A DNA stretch of 64,000 nucleotides from Letharia columbiana (lineage: Eukaryota; Ascomycota; Lecanoromycetes; Lecanorales; Parmeliaceae). The notes under the pieces are model-generated. The model searched no databases, was not told the DNA's origin, and saw only the letters and a list, made by a program, of their open reading frames with translations. This document shows, piece by piece, positions 1 to 12,757 of this stretch (its first letter is position 1; every line of letters starts with the position of its first letter). The position numbers and the translations under genes were made by a program. The stretch lies in assembly GCF_014066305.1 (NCBI RefSeq), contig NW_023501045.1:1-64000 (forward strand). Reading direction: 5' to 3'.

Positions 1-175
1 AAGATTTATATCTAGATATTTATTAACTATATATTAAAATTTACTTATTTTAAATTCTAGATATAAATATTTTTACTCTTAAATAAGATAAAGAATTTAT
101 AAATTTAAAACTAAATATTATTAATAGTTATCTACTATTTTCTATTATATTTTAATTATTTACGATTATTAATAT

Positions 176-1095
176 ACTCGCTAATAAAAAATATATATTA
201 TTATTATACGAATTTAATTATAATATTAATAATAATTATCGAAATTAAAGTTATTAAATATAGAGATACTCGCTAATAAGAAAGATATATTATTATTATA
301 TAAATTTAATCGCGATATTAATAGTAATTATAAAAATTAAAATTATCGAATATAAGAATATTCGCTAATAAGAAAGATATACTATTACTATACGAATTTA
401 ATCGCGATATTAATAATAATTATAGAAATTAAAGCTATCGAATATAGAAATACTCGTTAATAAGAAAGATATATTATTATTATATAAATTTAATCGCGAT
501 ATTAATAGTAATTATAGAAATTAAAATTATTAAATATAGAAATATTCGCTAATAAGAAAGATGTATTATTACTATATAAATTTAATCGCGATATTAATAA
601 TAATTATAAAAATTAAAGCTATTAAATGTAGAAATACTCGCTAATAAGAAAGATATACTATTATTATATAAATTTAATCGCGATATTAATAGTAATTATA
701 AAAATTAAAGTTATCGAATATAGAAATACTCGTTAATAAGAAAGATATATTATTATTATATAAATTTAATCGCGATATTAATAGTAATTATAGAAATTAA
801 AGCTATTAAATATAGAGATATTCGCTAATAAGAAAAACGTATTATTATTATATAAATTTAATCGCGATATTAATAATAATTATAAAAATTAAAGCTATTA
901 AATATAAAAATACTCGCTAATAAAAAAGATATATTATTACTATATAAATTTAATCGCGATATTAATAATAATTATAAAAATTAAAGTTATTAAATATAAA
1001 AATACTCGCTAATAAGAAAGATATATTATTATTATATAAATTTAATCGCGATATTAATAGTAATTATAGAAATTAAAGCTATCGAATATAGAGAT
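176..1095. repeat. 92-bp tandem array, 10 units, in X-A
   Basis: The motif actcgctaataa and its variants recur at 176, 268, 360, 452, 544, 636, 728, 820, 912 and 1004, exactly 92 bp apart. The array ends near 1096, where the sequence changes to aaccttcgattt. Units differ almost only by C/T and G/A, as expected from RIP. The period is not a multiple of three, so the array is not a protein repeat. X-C has 5 units and X-B has 2 at the same place. Confidence 0.95.
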
Positions 1096-3540
1096 ATAAC
1101 CTTCGATTTAATATAGATTCTAAAATAAGAAGTCTCTTTTATTAAAGTAATAATATTTTTATAAGCGTATATCTATATTTAAATCGATTTAAGAAGTTTT
1201 ATTTTATAAATATAAAATATATAAAATTATTAGATTAAGTATAATAGCTAAATATTATTAATTAAGTATAATAAATAGAATAATAATTAAAATATCTTAT
1301 TCTTAACTTAGAATAGTTTTTCTTTTATTTATTATATATTTTCTTTTTATAAAAATTACGTCTAAACTTTAATAATATTATATTATTATTTATAAACTTA
1401 TATCTTATTATAATTATCTAAAAAGCTATATATCTTTTAATTATAAAATAATTTTTTTTATATAAAATATATATAATTAAGTCGCTAGATATTAATTAAT
1501 AATTTTCTTTATTTATAATTACTAAAGAGTAAGTTATATTATTAAAATTACTCGCTAATTTTATCTTTATAGCTTCTTAAAGTATATCTAATATAGAGAA
1601 TTAAATTCGAAGCGAATTAATTAAATTTAAAATTATATAAATTAAGATCTTCTTTATTATTTAAATAAATATAATTTAAAAAATAATTAAGTTTATTAAC
1701 TTCTATAATCCGCGAATTTTCTTTAATATATAAATTTTAAAGTTTAATTAGTAATAATATAATTAACGCGTATAATTAACTTACTATCTAATTTAGATAT
1801 ATATAATTAATATAATTATATACTTTTCTTATTTATAATTATACTTTTTAAACTTTATATCTAATTTTCTAATTTTTATCTTCGCGAAGTTTTATCTTTA
1901 CTTCGCTTCGATAATTTAAATAAGTCTAAATTAATAATTAATAAATTATTAAGAATTTTTTAAACTTTTATAATTATTAAGTTAATAACTTTAATAAATA
2001 ATAATATTATATATTAATAGATTATAATTAATATTATAATTAATTATTATATTAAAAGATATAACGCTATTAAACGTATATTTACTTTATAAAAATAATA
2101 TTATTAATCTAATTTAACTATAAAATATAAAGAAAATAATTTTATTTTCTTTAAATATAGATAATATTATAATAAACGAGTATATTATAATATAAATATT
2201 ATAATAATAAAAAGAATTTTTAAGAAAAAAGAGAGTAAATTAGAAAAGAATAATATTAAATATTTATTATTAAATTAATTAATATTATATAACTAAAATC
2301 TTATTAAAATAAAATACTATTTAAAGATAGATTAAATTTAAACGTTAATTAGAAAGCTAATTAGAAAAAGAGATTAACTTCTTTTTTATTAATACGTATT
2401 ATAAAGCTATATATAAGCGCTTCTTTTTATATTTTAAATATATTTTAAATATTTATAGCTATATATATACGCCTTCTCTTATATTTTATATATATTTCGT
2501 ATATTTTAATATTCTTTATATATATAATATACTTATTAAAGATAATCTTATTAATCTAATTAATTTTTATTTAATCTTATATTTATTAATTATAAGAAAA
2601 GCTTTTTATTTTAATATTATAATTTTATTAATTCGCTATCTTTAGATACTAGATCGCGTATAGCTTATAATTAATTTATTTACTCTTTTCTCTTCTTCTA
2701 TTATAAAGATAAAAGAAGATATTATTTTTTTTTATCTTCGTCTATAACGAACTAATTATTATTTTTATAAGATTAAAGATATTAATTTAAAATAATAATA
2801 TAAAAATAATATTATTTAATTAAAAGTAAAGAATATAATATTTTAATATTTTAATATTTAAGTAAAAGATATTATAATATTATTTAAATAAGAGAGAGTT
2901 ATATTAATAAGAAAAATATTAATATTTAAGAATAATCTTAATATAATAAAAGATTTAATTTTTATATATAGAAGATTTAGATAATAATTAATTTAGTTAA
3001 TTAAATTATTAAAGTATAAGTAAAGGCCTATAAATTAAATTTATAGAGTTAGATTTTTCTAATGAGTTAAATCGAATTTTAGCTCTAGCTCTAAGTTAAA
3101 TCGAACTCTAATCGCTTACTATACGTTTTTAACCTACTTTTACTACTATAAAATTAATTTAATCTATATAATATAGATATATATATACGGAGAGAGGCGC
3201 GCTAAGACTTAATTAGAAAGATATATCGAGTATAAAGAATTAATCTATAATAATTATCTATAAAAAATAGAGAAAGACTATATTCTTATAATAAGAAGTA
3301 TTAAAATATTAGAAAGAAATGAAGATAACGTGCTAATTAGTGGTGTAAATCTTATAATATCTTCTATCGTAGTAAAATTTTTCGAATAATGAAATAGCTA
3401 TAGACATCGAATGATTTTAATTCGTTTAAATATATATCGTTTGATATTTCTTCTATAGAGGTCTAATTAACTATAATCGTCGTAGTAGATTCTTCTCTTA
3501 TAACGTTATTATAGTAATATATTATATTAATATAATAGAG

Positions 3541-4740
3541 ATAATAAGCTAAGTTATAGTAGTATTCTCCGCTTACTAAGTAATAATTTAGTATAGAACC
3601 GTAGAGAGTATATAATGTGGAATCTTAGAGAGTTGAGCCGTGTTCTTAACGATGATGGCCTTATTGTCGCTTGGATTTCTCCGTAGTATTCTCTATAGTA
3701 TTCTCCGCAGTGTTCTCCGTATTTGTCTATTATAGTTTCTTCTCTTACTTTTTAATATAGTGAGGATAATAGGCTAAGTTATAGTGATGTTCTCCGCTTA
3801 CTAAGTAATAATTTGATATGAAATCGTGGAGAGCATATAACGTGGGATCTTGAAGAGCTGAGCCGTGTTCTTGATGCTAGGGGCTCCTATTGCCGCTTAG
3901 TTTCTCCGTAGTATTCTCCGTAGTATTCTTCGTATTTATCTATTATAGTTTCTTCTCTTATAATATTTCTTCTATAGAGACTTAATTAACTGTGATTATC
4001 GTAGTAGATTCTTCTCTTATAACGTAATTATAGTAATATATTATATTAATATAGTAGAGATAATAGGCCAAGTTGTAGTAATATTCTCCGTTTGCTTAAT
4101 GATAATTTAATGTGAAACCGTATAGAGTATATGACGTGTGGATCTTGGAGAGCTGAGCCGTGTTCTTGGTGCTGGGGGCCTTGTTGCCGCTTGGTTTCTC
4201 CGTAGTATTCTCCGCATTCGCCTGCTGTATTGACTTCTCTTGTACTGGCTGAGTGAATTGATGTGAGATCGTGGAGAGTAGATCTATTATGTTACTGCTG
4301 CTGATGACTATCTCCGTAATGTTCTCCGCAGTGTTCTTTATAGTGTTCTTCATAGTATTCTCCGCATTTGTCTATTATAGTTTCTTCTCTTACTTCTTAA
4401 TGTAGTGGGGATAATAGACTTAGTTGCAGTGGTGTTCTCCGCGCTTACTGAGTGATGATTTGATATAGAACCGTGGAGAGTATATGACGTGGGATCTTGG
4501 AGAGCTGAGCCGTGTTCTTGGTGCTGAGGGCCTTGTTACCGCTTGATTTCTCCGCAGTATTCTCCGCATTCGCCTGCTGTATTGACTTCTCTTACACTGG
4601 CTGAGTAGATTGATGTAAGACCGTGGAGAGTAGGCCTGTTGTGTTACTGCTGCTGATGACTGTCTTCGTAATATTCTTCGCAGTGTTCTCTATAGTATTC
4701 TCCGCAGTATTCTTCGTATTCGCCTATTATAGATTCTTCT
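3541..4740. repeat. Four tandem units inside Z1, spaced 225, 294 and 351 bp
   Basis: Units start at about 3541, 3766, 4060 and 4411 with ataatagRct, each followed by tctccgcttac-like, accgtggagag-like and gagccgtgttcttg-like blocks. The longer third and fourth units also contain an extra block (tgctgtattgacttctct to ctgctgatgact; 4211-4330 and 4572-4660). A short motif, gtattctccg, is repeated at many unit edges. All three spacings are divisible by three, which is compatible with a protein repeat. Confidence 0.85.
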
Positions 4741-4760
4741 CTTATTTAATTAAGTGTGAG
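3541..4760 (-). pseudogene. Degenerate Thr/Asn/Gln-rich repeat-protein reading frame in Z1
   Basis: On the minus strand the tandem units can be read as hydrophilic sequence with repeated A-E-N-T / K-N-T motifs. The longest uninterrupted stretch is 85 codons (4353 to 4096), containing QPVQEKSIQQANAENT and KNTAQLSKI. The next unit upstream repeats QPV*EKSIQQANAENT and KNTAQLSKI, with TAA where CAA would stand. Stops in this frame are TAA or TAG at places compatible with lost Gln codons. A one-base length difference near 4134-4140 separates the third unit from the others, and a second minus frame is also fairly open, so the original frame is uncertain. No known family is recognised. The 68-codon plus-strand run at 4623-4829 is its antisense and I did not call it. 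Confidence 0.35.
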
Positions 4761-4777
4761 GGTATTAAGAATAAATG

Positions 4778-5372
4778 TATTTATATTAATAGAATTAATA
4801 GAATTAGTAGAATAATGAAAGAAGAATAATTATACAAATAGGTGAAAGGATTATTATTCGATTCTGGACGCGTCTGGTGTAATTATTATATTTTTAGAAG
4901 CTTCTTTTTAACGATGTTTAGAATTTAATACGCGTTAAGAGACTTTAAAATAGAGTGATAAAGAACGAATAGAAGAGAAAGACGCGTCTTGGAAGGTAGC
5001 ATCGCTGGGTGCACTATCGCTGGCTTGGGAGGAATCTATAGAGAAGGATATATTCGTTCGGGCTCTTTTTGAGGGTCTTTCAACGCGTTTATAAGCAGTA
5101 GTAGATAGCTGTTGTGCTCGCTTACGGTCTCGATTACTAGTAGTAGCGAATTCGTCGAGAGATAGTCTAAGGGCGTTAATAGGGGCTCTAAGAGGCGAGT
5201 AAAAGAGGTATACGTGTCTAAAACGTTAAGTAACCTTTGACGAGGGGTATCGAAGACGATTATATTTATATTAGTGGAATTAATATATAATAGAATAGTA
5301 AAAGAAGAATAATTATATAAATAGATGGAAGGATTATTATTCGATCTCGGACGCGACTAATGTAACTATTAT
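4778..5372. repeat. 113-bp direct repeat pair flanking a 366-bp GC-rich island
   Basis: The stretch at about 4778-4894 (agaataatgaaagaagaata ... ggattattattcga ... ggacgcg) recurs at about 5261-5372. Between them, 4895-5260 is the most GC-rich sequence in the window and retains both CA and TG. In Z2 the corresponding place (41600-41700, inverted) has a single copy of the repeat and no island. Either the island was inserted with a long duplication, or Z2 lost it by recombination between the repeats. Confidence 0.8.
4954..5202 (+). pseudogene. 83-codon coding-like fragment with one stop, in the Z1 island
   Basis: Starting after the stop at 4951, the plus frame reads SDKERIEEKD, then ASWKVASLGALSLAWEES and IEKDIFVRALFEGLSTRL. 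It meets TAA at 5092, then continues AVVDSCCARLRSRLLVVANS and SRDSLRALIGALRGE to a TAA at 5200. Only one internal stop in 83 codons and a varied amino-acid mix distinguish it from the rest of the window, and the internal TAA could be a mutated CAA. There is no start codon or recognised domain. It may be a fragment of a gene captured by Z, or simply an open run in unmutated DNA. Confidence 0.35.
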
Positions 5373-8300
5373 AACTATTATATTTGAATGTTTATTTAAT
5401 TTACTAATAGTAGGTTAAACTTTATAATTTTTATAGCGTTAGAAAGCGTAAAGCGAGCTTTATAATTTGAGGAATTATGAAGTAACTATATATATCGCAA
5501 GTTAAGTACTTTAAAGTATAAAACTTCTATATATAAATTTTTAATAAGAGAGATATAAGAAGACTATCGAGCTAACTTAGCCGGTCTAACTAAAAAGCGT
5601 ATAGAATCTAAATTGATAATTGACTATATATACAAATTTAAGATTTTTAAGCTTAGCTCTATCTTATTCTTTTATATATATTAATTTAAATTAAATTTTA
5701 ATTCTATATTAATATCTAATAAAATAAATTTAATAATTTTAAAATATTAATATATATTTTTATTAATATAATTAGTGATTAGAATATTAATTAAATAAAT
5801 ATAATCTTTAATTCTAATAATTAAAATAATATAATAATAAATAAATATTAATATTAAAGTAAATAAAGTATATATTATATTAAATAGAGAAGCGTTAATA
5901 GCTAAATTAATTAAAGTTTTAAATTAATTAAATTAAATATTAATTCTATATTAATATTATTATATACTTTTAAATATATAATTATTAATTATAATATTAA
6001 TTAAAAAGAATTAATCTTTAATTTAAAATATTAAAAATAATATAGTAATATATTATTAAAGTAATATAAGTTTCTATTATAATAAGAAGATAGAATTTAT
6101 ATATTAAATATTAATTTTATTTTATTTCTAATATTTTATTTATTTATATATCTCTTTTAATTTCTTTTTAAATATCTTAATTTTAAGATATTAATTAAAT
6201 CTTTATTTAATATAAACTTAACTTTCTTAATCGACGATACTTAATATAAGATATTAATAAATATATTTTAATATAAAGATAATAATAAATCTTACTTTCT
6301 TTTTAATATTAATAATAAAAAATAATAAATATAATAATAGATAAAGATAGTATAAGTTATATAAAATTAGTTTAAATTTAATAGTAATTATTAACTTATC
6401 TATTAAAGCTTAAAAATTAGAAAATTCTAGAAATAAATATAATTTAACGAATATACGCTTATCGATTTTAAGAAGTTATATATTATTTATTATTACTATA
6501 ATAAGATTTTAATTTATTTATTTATAGATTATAAAATAAGCGATATAATAATATATATTAAATCTAAAAAATATATTAAGAAATCTAATTTAAGTAGTTT
6601 ATAATAAATAAATTTAATTAATAATTATAAAAATTAGATATATTTCTAAATTAGATAATATAGATTATTAATAAATAAAATAATAAATAAAATATCTAAT
6701 TTATTATTTACTCTAGAAAAAATAATATTAAAATTCTCTTATAATATTAAAAGATTAAAAGCTTATACGCGAAGACTTTTTAAAATAATTTTATCGCTAA
6801 ATTATAAATATTAATATTTTATTTATAATTACTAATAATTTTAAAATATTATAACTCTTATATGATTTTAATTCTTATATATAATTAAAGTTAATATTTA
6901 TTATAAAGAATTAATTAATAAGAAAAGCTATAGAGCTAGAGATAAAATTATTAAAGAATTTATTAATTAATAATATTAAAGTCTCTCTAATTTTAAATTA
7001 TTAATTATCTTATAATTATTAATTATTTATAATAATTTTAATTTTTTTATTAATATTAATTAATAATAATATAAGATTTTTATAGACTTTAAATATATTA
7101 AAGATAAATATATTAATTAGAAATTTATAAGTATTATTAATTTAATTTTTATAGAATATAAGATTTAATCTTATATACTTAAACTTATAATTAATAATAT
7201 TAATAATAATAATATACTCTTCGAAGATTTAATTATTTATCTTTTTATTTCTATAGTAAAAAACTCGCTTAATATTAAAGAATTTAAGTTTTTAAATTAT
7301 TTATAATATATTTCTCTATATAGCGTATATTATTTAATTAATCTTAAAAGAACTTTTAGATAATATTAAAGTTATTTTAATAAATAAGAAATTTTAAAAA
7401 AGCTAGAATAATAAAGAAGATAAGAATTAAGTTTAAATAAGTATAATTAATCTATTAATAACTCTAATAAAGATATAATATTTCTTATTATTATTTTAAT
7501 TATTATATTATTAATTATATTAAAATTTAAAAAATTATTATATATATTAATATTAGCGACTAGCGTAAAGAGATCTTTTTTATATTATAAAATAAATAAC
7601 TTTAAAATAAAAATATTTTAATATTAAATAAATATTAATTTTCTAAAAAGAAATAATATTATTAAAGACGCTTTTTTAAGCTTTTTTAAAATATTAAGAC
7701 TCGTTAAAATTTAATTTATTAGATATTAATTCGCGCTCTACTTCTTTATATTAATATTATATACTTTTTAAAAAATAAATTAACTATTTATTTAAGATTA
7801 AGTAATAAAAAATAATTATAAATAAAAATTATAATTTAAATATCTAAATAATTTTTAATTAATTTCTAATAGATTTAATATTTAATTTAGTTTATTAGAT
7901 TTTTTTATAAATTTATAAAGTTAATAAATAGAGAAAAGAAGATTATAATTTACTACGTTTTTAATATTTATAATTATTTATTTAATTATATAGATAAAAA
8001 GCTTAAAAAATTAAAAAGAAAGAGAATTTTTTAAAAAAAGAATTTTTTAAAGTTTTTAAGATAATTTATAAGAAATTAATTATCTACTATAATTAAACTT
8101 AATTAGATTTAAACTATTTATATAAATAAACTACGCTTTTATATCTAAATTATAATAATATAAAATTAAAGAAATTAAATTAAAAGATTAATACTAGAGA
8201 GAAGTTATAGATAAAGATTTATTAAAAAGCGCTTAAAAGAATATTTTAAAATTATTAAAATATTAATATAAGTAGTTAATTATAAAGAGTTAAGCGAATA

Positions 8301-9594
8301 AATTAATCAAATAAAAACATATTTAATTAAACGATAAAATTTAAGATTAAGAATTTAAATAATAAGAATAAATATAATTAGTTTTAGTAATATAGATAAA
8401 ATAATAAGTCTTCTAATTATTATTCTAGTTATAATCTTATCTCTAATCTTTATAAAACTTCTTTTAATAATCTAGCGAATCTTTTAATTTTAAAATAATA
8501 AAAGAAATTAAAGTTTAAATACGCTATAGTTATTCGAATAATTTATAATATTCTTTATTTTTTCGCGAGGATTATTATATATAAGCGATATTTTTTAATA
8601 ATTAAAAGATATTATAATACTTAGAAGTATTATTTATTAGCGATATTTTATATTTTAATAATAATTCTTTATATAAAATATTAAGAAAATAAGTTTAAAT
8701 AGATTAGACTTAATTTTAAAGAAGATCTTAATATATTAAATTAGATTAAAAGAGTTAATAGTACTTTATATAAAAATTTAATTAATAATTATAATAATTA
8801 TATTAGCGAAGATAATAAGCTTATAAAAAATACTTCGATAAATTTAATATTTATAAATTTATTAAGATATATTATTAATACTTTATAATATATAAAGAAA
8901 TAATTAATAAGCTTATAGTTAGAGAGAGTTAGTAATAATAAATTTAATCTTAAAAAAGAGATTTAAAATAATTTAAAAAGTGAATTTATTTATAAATAGT
9001 TAATAAGTTTAATTAAATAAAGATAGATTTAGAGAAATTTAAAAGAATTATAATAAAGTAAAATAGAAGAGTAATCGAAGAGTTTAAGAGAAGAATAAAT
9101 ATAAAGTTTATTAAGCTTATCTAACGCGTTAAGATAAATATATAAATAAAGATAATTATAGAATTTTATTTTTATAATATTTAAAGATTTAAAATTTAGA
9201 ATATTCTTTTATATTATAATTTTAAGAAGAAGAATAAAGACGCTTATAGTTCTAATTATTATTCTAATTATTACTATTAATAAGAAGATAAATAACTATA
9301 TTAAATTACTCTTTATATTTCCTCTCTCTTAATAAAGAAGAATAAATATATTCTATATATCTTAGTCGAATTATTCTATAAATATAGAAATTTTAATCGA
9401 GATATTTTATATATATATTATTTTATAATATAATATTATAAATATATTATATTATAAGATATTTCGCTAAGATTTTAAATTTATATTAGAAAAATAAAAT
9501 AATATTTAATTTTACTTATATTATACTCGAATACGATATAATATTACTTAATATAAAATATTCTATAAAATATATTATATCTTTTTAACTAGTA

Positions 9595-10710
9595 ATAATT
9601 CTCTATATTAAACTCTTTAAATACTCTCTTTTTAACTTTATCTATTTTTTTAAAAATAAAAATAAATAATTTATTTATTAGCGATAAAGTAATTAATTTA
9701 TATAAGAGATATATATCGTTAATAAATAATAGATAAAATAAAAAATAATAAATATTATTATTATATCGAAAAGATAATTAATAATAAAAGATTATATATA
9801 ATAGTTTACTATTTTACTTATAAGAAACTTAAACATTTTTTTTATATTAAAAGATACTTAAATATAAGAATTAATATCTCTTATTTATTTTATTATATAG
9901 CGTATATTAAAATAGAGAAGTTATAAGTTTAAAAGAATAAATTATCTTCGCTTCGCTCTTCGCTCTACTCTTTATAAATTTAATTATTTATTTATTTATA
10001 TATATTATTATAATAATATTTTATTTATTTATTTACTTATATATATTATTATAATAACTCTTATAAGCTTAGTTATTTAAAAAATAGAGAGAGATTATAA
10101 TATTTAATTAAAGTAATAAATTAATTAATAAGATTATAATATTTTCTCTAATATATTATATTATTAATTCGACGAGTATTATAGTAATTATTTTAAGAAT
10201 TATATATTATAAGAGAATTTCTATATAGTATTACGCGTTTATTAAGATATATAATATTTTTAAATATTAATATTACTACTATAACTAAGTTAATTAAATT
10301 TTTTAATAAAATAAAATTAAAAATTTACTTTTTAATTATTATACTATAGCTTCTAATTTAATAAAGACTTATTTAATTATTTATTTAACTTTTATTAAAA
10401 GTTTTAAAAAAGACTATATTATATAATTATATATTTTTATTAAGAATTATATATATATAGAATATAAATATTATATATTAAGTAATATATTAAAAAATTA
10501 AGTCTTAATAGAGTTTTTTATTTAAATTTATTTTAAAATTAATAAAATTAAGTTAAAATTATATATAAAAGATTATAATATTTAATAATATTATATATTA
10601 AATTAATATAACGCGAAGATTTAATATATATAATTAATAAATATAAAAGAAAGTATATTATAGCTTATATAAAGAAGAATAGATTTTAATATTAATAATA
10701 TAAGATTTAT
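9595..10710. other. Unidentified AT-rich flank between X-A and the 34-bp array
   Basis: This is the DNA to the right of X-A. It matches nothing else that I could find in the window. It contains a small tandem duplication of about 37 bp (9984-10057, tttatatatattattataata twice) and a short cttcgcttcgctcttcgctc run near 9944. No reading frame, RNA gene or element terminus is supported. Confidence 0.5.
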
Positions 10711-11556
10711 ATAATATTAAATTTTAATATATATAAATAAATATATAACGTTAAATTTTAACGTATATAAATAAATATATAACGTTAAATTTTAATATAT
10801 ATAAACGAATATATAACGTTAAATTTTAACGTATATAAATAAATATATAATATTAAATTCTAGCGTATATAAATAAATATATAACGCTAAATTCTAGCGT
10901 ATATAAATAAATATATAACGTTAAATTTTAATATATATAAATAAATATATAACGTTAAATTTTAATATATATAAATAAATATATAATATTAAATTTTAAT
11001 ATATATAAACGAATATATAATATTAAATTTTAATATATATAAATAAATATATAACGTTAAATTTTAACGTATATAAATAAATATATAATATTAAATTTTA
11101 ATATATATAAATAAATATATAACGTTAAATTCTAATATATATAAATAAATATATAACGTTAAATTTTAATATATATAAACGAATATATAACGCTAAATTC
11201 TAGCGTATATAAACGAATATATAACGTTAAATTTTAATATATATAAATAAATATATAACGTTAAATTTTAACGTATATAAATAAATATATAATATTAAAT
11301 TCTAGCGTATATAAATAAATATATAATATTAAATTTTAATATATATTAATAAATATATAACGTTAAATTTTAATATATATAAACGAATATATAATATTAA
11401 ATTTTAATATATATAAACGAATATATAACGTTAAATTCTAATATATATAAATAAATATATAACGTTAAATTTTAATATATATAAATAAATATATAACGTT
11501 AAATTTTAATATATATAAATAAATATATAACGCTAAATTCTAGCGTATATAAATAA
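10711..11556. repeat. 34-bp tandem array, about 25 units
   Basis: Units repeat every 34 bp (for example aacg at 10747 and 10781) and end in degenerate sequence near 11556. The least mutated unit contains acgctaaattctagcgt, an inverted repeat with acgcta/tagcgt arms around an aattc core. Other units show acgtta or atatta on the left and taacgt or taatat on the right, that is C/T and G/A changes of the same arms. It has no unique spacers, so it is a satellite and not a CRISPR array. Confidence 0.93.
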
Positions 11557-11784
11557 AAATATTATATTAAAGTAATCTTATTTTTTTTAGCGAAGATAAA
11601 TCTTAAATTTAATTTCGAAGATCTCTAAATTTATATTTTATTTACTATTAAGTATTTATATTAATAATTATACTATATAAGATATTTAAATAATTTAAAA
11701 TAATTTAAATAATAGAAATTAAGTTAGATTTTAAAAATTTTATAGAGAAAATTTAAATTATAACTAGATTTATAAATATAAAAT

Positions 11785-12540
11785 AAAAGATATTTTCTTT
11801 CTAATTAAAGAATTAAGCGATTTAAACGTTAGCGATATAAGATTAAATATTAATTATATATTAAATTATAATATAATTAAAATTATAAAAACTTTTAACT
11901 TTATTTATAATTAATAATTTTAATAATTATTTCTTTATCTTAATAATATTATTAGAGAAATTATAATACTTATATAATCTCGCAATTAAGATTTTAAAAA
12001 TATATTTAATATAGAATTATAAGATAAGTTTAATATTTAAATTAAATAACGATTACGTAATATTAATAATTATTTATCTTTTTCTATTATTCTCTTAATT
12101 AAATAGATTATAATTATAATAAAGATTAATATTTATATATCTTTCTTAAAATATAATTTAAATATTCTTCTATTTAATTAAAACGATAGAAATATTTTAA
12201 ATATAATAAAAGAATTTATAAAATATATTATTAGTTAATTAAAGCTAATTTAGAAGACGCGATTAAAAGATAAATAATATCTTCTATAGAAATTAATCTA
12301 TTTAAAGCTATATAGTCTTATATCGCTTAATTACTTATTTAAAATTAAAATTAATTAAATTATATTAATTAAACTTTAAATTATCTAAAAGATTATCTTT
12401 AGAAATCTTATTATTATTATAACGAAGCGCGTAATATTAAAATTACTCTTATTAATATTTATAACTTTTTATTTTTTTTAATATTAATTTAGATCGTTAT
12501 AATAATATAACTTTTTTTATAATTAATATAAGAATATAAT
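11785..12540 (+). mobile_element. Y1, left fragment, interrupted by X-B
   Basis: From about 11785 (gatattttcttt) to 12540 this aligns with 47957-48713 of Y2. It stops at the X-B terminus and resumes at 23986. The left boundary is where the two copies cease to align and is not a defined terminus. No gene is recognisable. The similarity fixes the pre-insertion sequence at the X-B target. Confidence 0.8.
12533..12540. repeat. Target site duplication, left of X-B (aatataat)
   Basis: These eight bases directly precede the tactagtcgaaaag terminus and are repeated at 23978-23985. Y2 has the unduplicated site once at 48706-48713, in identical context (ataag before, aataag after). Confidence 0.92.
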
Positions 12541-12757
12541 TACTAGTCGAAAAGATATAATATATTCTATAGAATATTTTATACTAAGTAATATTATATC
12601 GTATTCGAATATAATATAAATAGAGTTAAATATTATTTCATTTTTCTAATATAAATTCGAAATCTTAGCGAGATATTTTACGATATAATATATTTATAAT
12701 ATTATACTATAAAATAGTATATATATAAGATATTTTAATTAAGATTTCTATATTTAT
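12541..12757. repeat. Terminal inverted repeat of X-B, left
   Basis: This aligns with the reverse complement of 23773-23977. The outer 14 bases match perfectly. Inside, similarity is patchy up to the shared atttctatattta block about 205-217 bp from the end, including shared ttacgata and tatatata blocks. The divergence looks like RIP plus small indels. Confidence 0.8.

Larger units (their letters stand above)
3017..5684 (-). mobile_element. Z1: 2.67-kb insertion nested in X-A
   Basis: X-C (around 35054) and X-B (around 16465) read straight through this point, while X-A is interrupted between aaagta (ending 3016) and tttaaattaaat (starting 5685). The inserted DNA is unlike its host: it is richer in G+C, keeps many TG dinucleotides, and contains tandem units, a 113-bp direct repeat pair and a GC-rich island. 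Its right terminus (5684) recurs exactly, inverted, as the start of Z2 at 40661, which supports that boundary. I see no clear terminal inverted repeat, and the target duplication is not resolvable. The element class is unknown. The strand given follows the degenerate repeat gene described below. Confidence 0.75.
1..9594 (+). mobile_element. X-A: partial copy of a large TIR element, right half plus some of the left
   Basis: Position 1 aligns with 32547 of X-C, so about 5.6 kb of the left side lies before the window. The element ends at 9594 in ...aactagta, the mutated form of the terminal sequence seen in X-B and X-C. Its right terminal repeat is 9379-9594. From the end of the 92-bp array to the right end, X-A is 5,830 bp once the nested Z1 (3017-5684) is removed. 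The same part is 5,832 bp in X-B and 5,797 bp in X-C, so the three copies are collinear. The DNA is saturated with C-to-T and G-to-A changes. Stops occur in every frame at about the rate expected from composition, so no gene is called in 1096-3016 or 5685-9594, although the element presumably once encoded its own transposase. The predicted 8-bp target duplication (9595-9602) has no partner in view. Confidence 0.85.

Noticed and set aside
176..1095. CRISPR array
   Set aside because: Units are contiguous 92-mers without unique spacers, inside a eukaryotic-type transposon. The 34-bp array is likewise spacerless.
4623..4829. 68-codon hydrophobic open run on the + strand
   Set aside because: It is antisense to the repeat units read on the minus strand, begins at GTG directly after a TGA, and is not continued in the other units.
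6500..9310. Long X right-arm frames in which all stops are TAA or TAG, suggesting mutated Gln codons
   Set aside because: TGA is removed by RIP anyway, and stop density in these frames (about 7-11%) is what the base composition predicts. No domain is readable.
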